Part shown: positions 22,489 through 34,300 of the stretch, one piece after another
How positions within the stretch are numbered: the stretch's first letter is position 1
How the letters are laid out: every line of letters starts with the position of its first letter
Notes under the pieces: model-generated
What the model was told of the DNA's origin: nothing
Database searches by the model: none
The model's input: only the letters and a program-made list of their open reading frames with translations
Assembly: GCA_007449985.2 (NCBI GenBank)
Contig: VIIQ02000571.1
Span: forward strand, 1 to 64,000
Direction of reading: 5' to 3'
Length of the DNA: 64,000 bases
Source: Desmodesmus armatus
Lineage: Eukaryota; Chlorophyta; Chlorophyceae; Sphaeropleales; Scenedesmaceae
Made by a program: the position numbers and the translations under genes

Positions 22489-25400
22489 GCTCTTGCGTGT
22501 TCAGGTGAAGGGGCAGCAGGCAGGAAGGCTGCCCAGGCTCAGCACTTAGCAGGCGCCAGCAGCTGCAGCAGCCTGTTGGCACATTGCCACACGCTGAAGC
22601 ACCAACTGCAGCAGGTGTCAGAAGCTGCAGATATGCTGGTACAGCTGGCGCCCTGCAGCAGCAAGCCTGCAGCAGATGCTGCTGCGTTTAGCCCTGTGCA
22701 GCTGGGTCTGCTGTCAAACGAGTTGCAGGACCCACTTGACAGGTGCAGCTTTGGCAGCAGTGCCCATCCTGCTGCTGGCTTGGCTGCTGATCAGCTGTGG
22801 CAGGAGATGCACGGGCTAACTGCATCACAGAGTTTCCAGCAGCCAATGCTGCAGCAGCAGCAGCAGCAGCTGAGAGGCATGAGTGTCAGGCTGCATCCCG
22901 CCTTGCACCAACACAGCAGCGGCTGTGGCGGCGATGGCAGCAGCACCATGCCACTGCAAGTTGTCAAGCTGCGCTTGGCGTACCAGCAGATGCTGCATAA
23001 GGTGCAGGCGCGGTACCAACACAATCTGCGGCAACAGGAAGTCAAACAACAAGAGGTAGGGCTGTGACTGCGCACATGTGGTCATGGATGAATCCTGGCT
23101 TGGCTCTTGAATTGAGCCAAGCAGTGCCTGCAGCAGCTGGCACACCACCTGAGGACTGGCAGGCTGCATCTGCAACTGCTTGTCGCTGCCAGACACCCTT
23201 ATAAGCCTGTTTTTTGCGAGCTAGCGGCCATGAGTGGGGTATTCCTCCAGCGATTGCATCGTGCTGTGTTGTAATGAGCGGTGCTGTGCTGTGCTGTGCT
23301 GTGCTTTGTGCAACAGGCCCTGCAGGCGCAGAGCCACAGCCAGCAGCTGGCCATGGCAGACATGGTGAAGCAGCACCAGGAGGTATGTGGCCGCCTGGCG
23401 GCTGCAGCCACAGCAGAGGCAGACTTGCAGCAGCAGCTGGCACGCCTGGTTGGTGACAAGCAGGCGCTGCAGCAGCAGGTCGACAAGGTGAGGGGCTTGG
23501 AGTGTGGGTATTTGGAGGGTCAGTTGCTTATGGTTGAGGGATATACATATGTATGATCACCGTGTTGAGGGGCGTGCAAGACCAGGACCATGGGCACCCT
23601 GAATGCAGCAAGTGTGAGGTGCTGCTGCTGTTTGGCTGCATCCGTAGGCAAGGATGTCCAGTGCATTATTGTCTCAGGCACTGGATAGCTGACTGCGTGT
23701 TCTGCCGTGTGCCTGCACTACCTTGCAGCTCCAATGGGAGGTGGGCGGTGCAGCAGCCAGTGCCCTTGCTGTGGTGCAGGTGCAGCACGAGCAGCAGCTA
23801 CTAGCGGCCAAGCAGGAGCAGCAGCAAGCCCTGCAGGATGCAAAGCAACAGTTGGAGTCCTTGCAGAAGCAGCTGCAAGACCTACAACAGCAAGCTGTCC
23901 ATCAGGTAGGTGTCTCATGATCCTTGACATGCAGTACATGCACCCGTTGCTGCAACAGTAGGTATACCAATGAGGCACCTTGCTGGCGTGTGGGTGGGTG
24001 CAGCACGGAAGCCTCAGTTGACTGCGGCGCCAGGCCACACCAGACACTTATGCAGTAGCTGTGCACTTACAGTCAGCACAGTATAGCAACACTGTACTAT
24101 CATATTCAAGCTGGCTGGCATGGTGGTGTGAGCCACCATTGGTGGTGAGCAGTCTGATATCGCACTTTTATAGGTTCTATCAGCCACCATAGGTGAAGAA
24201 TGTGTTCGGGCTCAGCCTGAACCATGTAACAGTAACAGTAGTCCAAATGCACATCATCATCACTGAGCCAGTGCCGGCCTGTCACGCCTGCCGCAACCGC
24301 TGCCACAGGCCAGCGCCGTGCCGCTAGCAGAGACAGTAGCAGCGCTCGTTGCAGATGCCACAGCCAAGCAGTCAGCGCAGCAGCAGGAGCAGCTGCAGCA
24401 GCTGGAGGCAACCTACCAGGCGGCGCTGCAGCAGCGGGAGCATCAACACATCAGCCTACTACACGACCTTGCAGAGCTGCGGCAGCTGCAGGAGGAGGCC
24501 TCGGCCCTGAGCAGCAGCAGCGCAGCGACGGACGTCACAGCAGCAGCAATGCCAGCTACCGCTGCTACTGCCGCTACTGCCCCTACTGCCGCCCCTGTGG
24601 CAGCATCTGCGTCTGCACCTGGATACCCATCAGCGTCATACCCATCTGCAGCACTGCAGCCGTTGGGTAGTTGGGCCTCAGGGGCGGTTGGTGAGGGGGC
24701 ATCACCTGGGGAGAATACTTGCAGCGCGTCAGCATCAGGGGGATCCACGCAGCACCCAGAAGCACCCCTTGAATCAGGTCAGGCAGGCATGGGGCCCCTC
24801 CACCATGTGAATGTTGATTTTCCAGCCCAGCACCTCAGCGCTGGCGCGTCAGGCAGCAGCAGTGTGAGTGTGCGTGCGCACTCCTCAACAGCAGATGCTG
24901 CTGCTGCTGCCAGTGCTTCCAGTGCTGGAGAGCAGCAGCGCATTCTGCAGATGCTGGACAGCTCAGTGTCCATTTCTCAGACAGCGCAGCAGCCTACAGG
25001 GGACAGCCAGCACACAGAGTACCACCAGCAGCAGCAACATGCAGGCGGCTTTCACCACCAGCAGCATACAGGCAGCTATCAGCACCAGCAGCAGCATGAG
25101 GGCGAGTTTCATGAGCATCAGCAGCGGCATGCAGAGGGCTGCAACAGCCACCACCACCAGCAGCAGCAGCAGCAGCAGCACTTTGAGCCCGAGAGCCGCG
25201 ACAATGATGCCATGGGGGCGCTGATCGCTGCTGTGCTAGGCCCTGGCCCCATCGGCCGTGCGCAGCAGCAGCTGCACAAGCAGCGCATGGCTGCTGCACA
25301 GCAGGAGCAGCAGCAGCAGCAGCGACACAGCAGCACTGTAGAGCATCGGAGGCAGCCTGATGCTGTATACGTACAGCAGGAGCACCAACACCAGCAGCAG

Positions 25401-27054
25401 CAGAAGCGGGGCCTCAGGCATCAGCCGGTACAGCCATTAGAACTCCAGGAAGAGTTGGATAAGCTTCTGGGGCTAAGTGGCTCCCCAAGTACACTGTCTG
25501 GGCGATACAACACAGGCAGCAGCGGCAGCAAGCCAGCAGCCGCAGACAGGAGGGTCCAGGAGACCCTAGCCGTGAACAGCAGCAAACCACACCACAGCAG
25601 GGCTGCAGCTCTTGCGCCGGCTAACGCAGAGATGGCTGCAGCAATGGCGAGGGCCAAGGTTGCTGAGACGTGTCTGCCGGCACTGCAGGACATCAGCTGC
25701 AGCAGCACTTGCAACAAGGCAGCGGAAGGGCCACACCAACCAGGCATCAGGGGACCTCAGAACAGCAACACTGGGGAGGTGGTGGGGGTGGCTAATAGGC
25801 CGCCTTGGAAGCCTGCGTCACCAGGCAAAGTGGCGTCACCACAGAAGCAGCAACAGCGGCAGCAGCAGTGGCAGCAATGGCAGCAGCTTCCAAAGGGCAG
25901 CAGCGGTGGCAGTGGTATGGTCGGCAGTGGCGGCAGCCCCAGTAGAGCTGGCAGCAGGACACCATCCCCCATACGGCAGCAGCAGCAGCAGCGGGCGGCA
26001 GGGCAACAGCAGCAGCAGGAGTTGCCGGTGCTGCAGTGTGTGAGGTGTGGGCAGCAGGAGGGGGCGGGGCCAGATGGTTCTGGCCCCTGCTGCTTCCACC
26101 CGGGGCTTGTGCCGGCCCCTGGGCCCTTGATGTATGGCCCTGAGTGGCACGCGTGCAGGTGTGTTGGGGGCTGGTAAGGAGGGGTACCTGGGAGCACATA
26201 CCCATAGGGCAAATGTCTTACAGCCTGGTAGCGGCGACCAACGGCTGTGCTGGTGTGTTACTGGTTTTGTACATGCTGTGTGTGCTGAAAACTTATCTTT
26301 TATGATGGCCTGGCGCTGTCTTGCAGCTGGTAGCAAACATGTGCGCTGAGGGCAGCAGCTGCAGCTCTGTACACAAAAAGCGGCGTCCCTACGGTTCATC
26401 GTTGTCAACCTGCTCCTGCTGCTTGTTTGCCTACATCCCTGTCAAACTGCTTCTGCTGCTTGTTTGCCTACGTCTTGCTTTGTGTGCAGAGCTCGCTGCA
26501 CTCCCGACATGCCCGGCTGCTACACACGGCGGGACCACTTCTTCTCGCCCCTGCTGGACTGCCCAAACAAAAGCCAGCCAGGGCCTCCCAGCAGCACAGG
26601 AGCCACTACACAGTCAGAGCCCCCAGCCCGCAGCTCATCATCATCAGCAGCAGCAGGAGGGGGAGGGTGCTCTCCACAAACAGCAGCAGCCAGACAAACT
26701 AATCGAGCAGCAGGAGCAGGAGGAATACGTTCCTCAGGAAGTTCCCCGCGGCTTGCTGGGACCCTTCAAGGGTCCAGTCAACAGCAGTACATCGCAAGCA
26801 GCAGGGACCGCCCAGCACCCTCCCCAAACCGGGCTATCAGCCGCAGCGGTGGTGATAGCAGGGACAAGGTGTGTGGTGTCGGTGTGTCTCCGCCATGGGC
26901 GGTGGCTACAGGGCGCTATGTGGGGGCTGGGGCGGTGGGAGCAGGGGGGCAGCAGGGGCCGCCTACTGACAGCAATAGGGCAGGGGGCATGGTGGGGTTG
27001 TGTGAGCCTGAGCCGCGCAGCAGCTTGCCTAAGCCAAGTGTTTGGCGAGGGTGA
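21095..27054 (+). CDS. Large glutamine-rich coiled-coil protein with C-terminal Cys/His motif
   Basis: Eight exons join in frame: 21095-21190, 21357-21523, 21725-21941, 22168-23055, 23317-23487, 23729-23905, 24309-26158, 26490-27054, giving 1376 aa. The ATG at 21095 was chosen because its exon ends in phase with the next; an ATG at 21252 would also read through. Residues ~33-620 are heptad-rich, with Leu, Gln and charged residues, and predict long coiled coils. Residues ~620-1140 are low-complexity Gln, Ala, His and Ser. The C-terminus has CVRCG, then CCFHPG, EWHACR, a splice junction, and PGCYTRRDHFFSP. The HPG plus spaced Cys/His pattern recalls CHORD-like zinc-binding modules. No enzyme domain is visible. 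A structural role, such as centrosome, flagellum or scaffold, is a guess. GTGAGC sites inside exon 4 could be used as extra donors. Confidence 0.75.
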
Positions 27055-27071
27055 CTTGCTGTGACTGGTAC

Positions 27072-27076
27072 TGTAA
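27072..27076 (+). terminator. TGTAA polyadenylation signal of the coiled-coil gene
   Basis: TGTAA, the volvocalean poly(A) signal, lies 18 bases after the TGA at 27052-27054. The implied 3' UTR would be unusually short, so a more distal signal is possible. Confidence 0.4.
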
Positions 27077-28290
27077 GACATGATCGACGATTCTGGCGTC
27101 TTGTTCATAGCTGCAGACTGGCAGAGGGGGCCAGCAGCACAGCCACAGAGAGCCAGGCTGGTCGATCATTGTTCATGTGCATGTGTGTGACCCCTGTGCT
27201 GCTCTTTGAACAGCAGCACCTAGGTGCTTGCTTGTTGTTCGACCTGTGTACGTAACAGCCACTCCGCAGCACACGTAGTCACCCTGCCTCATGTCAAACC
27301 TTTCTTACAAGCCTGACTCAGGACATGCACCAACTGCAACTAGGCTGTACAGCCACACCTTGTCAGCCACAACTCTTCAGGCCCTTGGCTCATCAAGTAG
27401 AACCTCAAGCCCTCTGTGACAGCTCCACGAACCCAAAGACAACTGCGAGTGATGCAGCAACTTTTCTGCAGCAAAACAGATGGCACAACTTGCTCTAGCA
27501 ATGCAGGACAGCCTTGGTGTAGTCGATGGTACAAGCTGATCTGTAGCGGCTACATGCCTTGACCCAAAGCCACCAACCCCTCTGCTTGACAAAGGCAGAT
27601 GCGGGACACTTTGGGGAAACGTGGCACATAACGTGCCACAATACTACCCAACTCAATTGAAAGCTTCTGCATGACACACCACAACTGTCTCCAACAATTC
27701 GCAGGGTAGTGGTGCCGACTCCTGCTATGCAGCCACTACGGCACACATACAGCAGTACGGGACCGCTGCCATGGCAGCAGGGAGCGCAAGCATCACTCAA
27801 ACACACCCACAAGGATGTGTTCAACAGCACAGACAGGTGTGCAATTGCAACGGTGCCACACAAAAGGAAGACATCGCTGCTCCCATGATGCAACATAACA
27901 TCATGCTGTTTTACAAGCTGACCAGCTGCAGGCATGCAGCCAGCAGTCAGCACATGCGCGGCACAAGCCATGCAAAGTGATGCACCCAACCGGCAATAAA
28001 CCCGTGCTGGACGGCGTGTTGCAAGCACAGGGCACCGCAAAAGGCAGTAGCATGCATTGCTGCACAACCAAGTATCACAACCTTGGTCAACATGTCAGGG
28101 ACCAGGCGGCCCAAGTCAAGGGAATGGCACCAGCGATAAAATCTACAAACACACATCAAGCCTAGCATAAGCTACGAATGCCATGCATGGGCGGAGATGT
28201 AACGCCTCCTGCTGTTGCAGCAGTCATCCTGGGTGGCATTGGTCAACACCTGCTCACTCAACTCACACATGCAGTTCTTGACATCGACCC
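27077..28290. other. Intergenic region between convergent genes
   Basis: It lies between the + strand coiled-coil gene and the - strand lycopene-cyclase-like gene. A 190-codon minus ORF (27495-28067) has no recognisable family, no splice partners and Cys/His-rich composition like random frames elsewhere here. Nothing else stands out. Confidence 0.5.
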
Positions 28291-28295
28291 TTACA
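28291..28295 (-). terminator. TGTAA polyadenylation signal of the lycopene-cyclase-like gene
   Basis: TTACA on the + strand (TGTAA on the coding strand) lies about 80 bases downstream of the stop at 28375-28377, a normal distance for this type of signal. Confidence 0.5.
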
Positions 28296-28374
28296 GCAAC
28301 CGCCGAAGAGCCCCCAAAGGCGACAAAAAGCCTCAACGAAGGCACGATGGGAGACCAGCATGATTCCTGCAAGC

Positions 28375-31300
28375 TTACGCTGGACTGGCCTGCGGCTGCT
28401 GCTGCACAACTGCCGAGGCGGGCGCTCCCGGTACGATGTTGTTCGCCACGACCTCCCTGCGCCTCTTCTCGACGGCATCCCTACCAACACCAGCACCGCT
28501 GCTGCTGCCACTGCTGCCATCATCAGGCACAGCGCCCTTACTGCTGCAATCAGCACGGACAGGTGGTGCTGTGCTGTAGTGATAGTCGCTGCTAGATCCG
28601 TACTGCAAGGCATCCAGCAAGCGCCTGAAGGTGTAGTGCCTGATGAACTGCTTCAGGGGCCGCAGGACGTGGTAGGCTGCGGTGTAGGCAGCAAGCATGG
28701 CAAAGTGACCGAACCAGCCTAGCAGCACCTTGGGCCCAACCTGGAAGGCACACACAGCACACAGCACAGCACGTGTCAGCACAGCACAGCACAGTATGCG
28801 CATGTGGGACGTTGCCAAAAATGGGCACCAGCACAGCAAAACAAGGTCTTCAGCCTAGTGGCATACACCCCGGCAAACCCAGCCAACCTGGCCAACAAGG
28901 GCAATCTTGTTGGGGTGAGTTAGTACGCGCTCAGGCTGTTGCAGCACATGGAACAAGACATCAACCCATCCCCAGCACACAGGGGAGGGGGGTAGTGTTG
29001 AGTGCCTGATGCCCACCCCTACCATAGCTGGCGACCCCAGCAACACCCCCCCAAAAGCCCATGCCACTTCCTCCCTGCCGCCTCACCTGTTCAAACACCC
29101 TTGCAATCACCAGGGCCTTCACAAACATCATACCGGCCATAGTGCCTAAGCTGATGATGCCAGGGGCGCCAACTGATTGTGCATGCGCAACAGATCACAA
29201 ACCCTCACCAGCACACAGTGCAGTTACACCTCCCCCCCCCCCCTTTCCCACGCCCAATGGCCTCACCTGCACAAACACCCTTGCAATCACCAGGGGTTTC
29301 ACAAACATCATGCCCGCCATAGTAGCAGCCAGGGGCCCCAGCTGCAGAGTGTCCTGCAGGAACGGCTTCAGCACACGCTGACCCAGGAACGCCATCGCAG
29401 TGAAGTTCGCCCCCAGCAGCGCATTGATGTGGTCTGCAGGAAGCTGCAGCCACCGGGGCCGCTTGCTGCATGTACCTGCTGCTGCTGTTGCTGTGGGAGC
29501 CTTGCTGCTGCTACTGTCTGTGCTGGCAGCTGCTGTAGCAGCTGGACGAGAAGCGGTTTGCTGGACAGATCCTGCGGCTGCAGGAGGCTTCTGCTGGCCG
29601 ACAGTGGCTCCTGCTGCTGCAGGACCATCACCATTTACCCCAGCACGGTCACTGCAGCGAGTGCCCAGCTCGACTATGCCTCCCTGCTGTCCCTGCTGTC
29701 CCTCCTGCTGCTGCAGCTGGCCTACTTGCAGACTCATCGACCGTTGGAACAGCCAAGCCGCTGACAGCGAGGGCTGATAGGGGTGAATCCATGACAAATC
29801 CCTCTGACTAAGCCTGTCGTCCTGCAGGGCATGACTAATCGCCCCCGACAGCCGCGGCAGGTGCCGCAGCAGGCTTCCAAAGCCGCCAAAGGACAGAGGA
29901 CTCTGGCTGGCACTGGCATCACCCAACTGCAGCACCCGGTCGAAGGCTGGGGCCAGGGGGGTGGTACCGGAGGAGTGGTAGCAGGGGAAGCCGCCAAACA
30001 GGACGCGTTTGAACTTGACTGCGTCGAGACTGGGCAGGCCCTGGTAGGCTGGCATCAGGGTGAAGTAGGTGTCCTGCAAGGGGTGAGGGGTAACAGCAAT
30101 TTGACGCAAGGGTGGAAAGAGCATGGGTGCCACTGCATTGGCAACCCCAAGGGTAAACCTCCGAAGTCACAAAAAAGAGACCGCTGTGATGCGCTTGAAT
30201 TGACCGACAGTTGCACGAAGCCACGTTTGTATCCGCGTAAGTTTCACACTTGGCACTTGGCAAATCAATTGCTGGGTGCAATATAACTGCATGCATGAGA
30301 AAGTAAGCAGCTGCCGACAACAACCCACCAGCAGCTTCTCAAAGGTAGGCCTCCCAGAGTCGGCATCTGCAGCAGAGGGCAGCACAACAAAGAGCTTCAT
30401 ATAGCATGTTCCAGTGTGCTGCTTGCACACGCCAGCAAAGTGCCAGGCTGCTAAATCAGCTCTTCAGCACTCACATGCAAAGCGCTTTGCGGGTACTGTC
30501 AGTGTCAAATAACCAGGCATGCTGCCATTGCTGCTTCTGATGGCTCATGGCATGAAGGCCAGCTAGCCAGTACGGCATCATCACATGCGACATAGTCAAA
30601 AATCTCAAGCCCTGCCGATAGATCTGACGGACACTGTATGACCATGACAAGCTGTGCTGGCCATGCACGCGGGCAGCACTGTGTGTGGCATCGGTTGGCA
30701 CTTACCACTGTAGGCAAACATGTAAGTGGTGCGGGACTTGCCGCCCTCTGCAGGAAAAGCCTCCCAGAAAAGCTGCACACACACGGCACATGCCACAGCA
30801 CACAGCACGTCATAACAGCGCGATATCACCATTATAATGACTAACTGGTAGAAGCAGCAAGGGCATGCAGGCATGTCACCTGCTTTAGGCAGGCATGTCA
30901 CTTGGTGGCGAACACTTCTGCTGTGCCGATACCACTCCCTGCCTGCTTGTGGTTTGGGTTGAGGGTTTGAACCCTAAACCCTGACAGTTCTGCTGGTGCA
31001 ACCTGAACTAGCTGTGGCAAGAACACTCACGCTCAGCTTGCACATATGTACCTGCTAAGCAAGAACAATTACAGCAGCAAGCCTGCTAGCTGCACCTCAA
31101 CTTCTGTACTGAATCTTTGCTGTATAGTACAGTATGTGTGCAGTATACTTTTGTACTGAAGTCATGTTGTGTATAACTTTAAGTTAGTTCCCACCTGCAT
31201 GTCTGCTGCTGCGTCAGTAATGGAGTACAGCAGATCAGCCGAGGTGTTCTGATCAGGGCCGTAGCCTGCGAAGCAAAGCAGCAGAGATTGACATCAGGCA

Positions 31301-34300
31301 TACCCACAGCTTCCACCAGTGACTGCCACTGGCAGCAATTGGCGCAGTGAACACTACTGACGCATACTGACCCCTCCCATGCCTTGGGAATTGCTGCGTG
31401 TGTTTGTCAACACACTCAGGAAGTCACTGCTTCGACCACCAACACCATAATATATATATGTGGACCGACCTGACTGGCCCAGTATTGATTCTTGAGAACA
31501 GCAGAGGTTCACCGTACTGCTGCCGTACTGCTATGCTACTACGCTACCGTATTGCTACGCATGGAGGAATGGGGCCTAGCGGCACAAGGCTGCCCAAACT
31601 CCAGCACTGGTCCATGGTGCAGTACTTACCTGTCAAGTACTCTGCACACCCTCCCACCACCAGCACCATGCCATCAGGCTTGGCCTTTCCCCTCAGCTGC
31701 TTCACGATGGGACTGTAGTGACCTGCAGGACAGTGGGCGGACAGCAGGGTGTGTGCTGACTCAGCCCATGTCTACATATGCGGATTTGTGTGTGTAGGTC
31801 TACCAGGGGGAGCGGACTCCCACCAGCTGGCCACACACACAGCAATCAGGCATATACAATTGACGGGAATCAGATGCACACATGCCGCTGACTGCACTGC
31901 TGGGGTTCATACCTCACGAGCAGCACACAACTGTTCTGTGATCCAAAAGATTACAGAAGACTCCCCTGACAGCGGCATGTGTGAGCCTAGGTCCTACACA
32001 TGCCACTGACTGCACTGCTGAGGTTGACATTTCTGAGGCACAAGGCTACTCGGTGACCACACAAATAACAGCCACGCCAACTCAAACTGAAGCATGCATG
32101 ACGAGACATGGATTATCCCTGTCCAGAAGGCTGCTGGCAGGGGTGTGTGACTGCTGCACTGCCCCAGGGTGCCTAGGGCATCTGTTCATGGGAGCCGCAG
32201 GCTCAAACAACCGGCACAGAGTGTGTTCTGCCCTGTCACCCCTGCATGCACACACATCGCTGCAGAAGCACCCTGACTCACCCATGCAGTCCAGCAGTAG
32301 GCGACAGGTCAGCTTGCTGGGGGCCTTCCTACTGCTGCCAGCCTGCCCTGCTGATGCTGTGGCTGCTGCAGACACGCGCTGCCGCTGCTGCTGCTGTACT
32401 TGTTCACTTTGGTGACCAAGGGCATGCTGGGTGCTGCTTGTAACATGGCTGCTGCTGCTGCTGTGGCTGCGGCGGCTGCTGCCCTCTGCCACCGTGTGGC
32501 TGTCTGCGTCACTGCTGCTGCTTCCTGCAGCCACCCAGCGGTCAAACCTACTGCTGCCGCCATTGCTGCCGCTGTGGCGGCTGCTGCGGCCGACACCCGT
32601 CACCACTGCTGCCGGTGACACTGCATTACTGCTTGCAGTGCGTCCAGCGGCAGCAGCCTCACCAAGCACCCTGCCAAAGGGTGAGTGCAGCTGCACTGGC
32701 CTCTCCTGCTGCATTGCATTGGGCCGGTTGGTGTCTCCCACACCGGCAGGTGCACCAGCTGCATTCATCAAACTCACCACCACGCCATCGGTTCCCACCA
32801 CCCCACTCTTGAATGCGGTGTTCTGCACAGCATAAGAAGAAGCAGCAAGTAATGATTGCATCGATTTGTAGCAATGCAGCTTTGCAGTGGGTTGTGCTTG
32901 CAGGACTTTGGCAGCAGCAGGCGCCCTTTGCAAGCCTTGCGCAGCAACAGGTACGAAGCAGGGCATGCGGTCAGGGCATCTGGCTGCCACTGACTGGCAC
33001 TGCGGCTGACTGACGATGCAGTTACCGCAACCCCAGGGACATGCCTCGTCCTGCCTGTCTGTTGCAATCCGCAGTAACTTCAAGCACAGACATGCAGAAT
33101 GCATCTGTCAGCATGTCCGCCTGCTCCTAGCGTCATCCTGGCACTCGTTCACCCTGTACACCTCCCCCAGCTTTTAAAAAAAACTGCACAAGCCAAACCC
33201 TTGCCCACATACCTCGTAGATCACACCTCCCAGGACTTCAAACTTTGCTCGCATTGTGGCGATCAGCGTCTTTGGGCAGACCCCTATATTGAGGACGTTG
33301 TCAATGGTGAGGGGTTCAGCACCGCCCTTGAAGCCTACCCTGATGGGGTTGAACTCTGACTTGATAGCTGACTCAAGCTCCACCTGAGTCAACAGGCCAA
33401 GCTCCACAAGGACCTGCATAGCATAGCACAGCGCAGGACAGCATGGTGCAGCACATCACATCATTGAAATCTGACACAACAGCTGACTCAAGCTCTGCCT
33501 GGGTCAACAGACGGAGCTCTACAAGGACCTGCATAGCACAGCTTGGCACGTCATGCCATGTCACGTCTCAGCACAGCACAGCATCACACAGCACGACACA
33601 GCACAGGAGTGCAGCAGACCGTCTACTCAAGGACAAGTGACATAGGTTATACGACATGGAAGTGCACGTGTTGCATCTGGACCCATCATGTTGACATCAG
33701 GTACTGTCCTATCAGTTGGAGCCTGCACACGTCATCTGTGGCTCTCCCACAGGCGCCACTGTGATCCAGCGGTACTGCAAGCTGACCAGGCCCTGTGATA
33801 TGTTGTTGCTACACTGGCATTTGGGCCCTGGAGCTGTTGTTGCATTGCCTCTTACACCATCACTGTTCTTCACAGCAGCACTACTCTGTACAGGACCCAG
33901 CCAGCCAGTCACCCACCTGCAACTCATGCCTGCTGCTGTTCCACTCCTGCAGCCGGCCCTCCACCCGCCTCTTCTCCACCACCGCAACCCTGAAGCCCTT
34001 CTGCTGCAGCGCCAATGCCACACAGATACCCAGTGTCCCTCCACACATCACAACATCAAAGTCAGGGCTTTGCTGGCTGCTGCTGCTTCCGGGGCTGTTG
34101 CTGCTGTTGCTGCTGGCTGCTGCTGATGATGGTGGGGGTGGCATTGCAGTTGGGGCTGCACCAAAGCTCAAGGGCCTGCTGCTGCTGTGGCTGGGGTGGT
34201 TGGTGGCGGTTGAGCTGGCGGTTGTGGAGGCTGCAGGAGTTGCACCTGCTAGGATGGTGCTGATGGTGCTGCTGCTGGTTGTGATGACAGTAGGGCCTGC

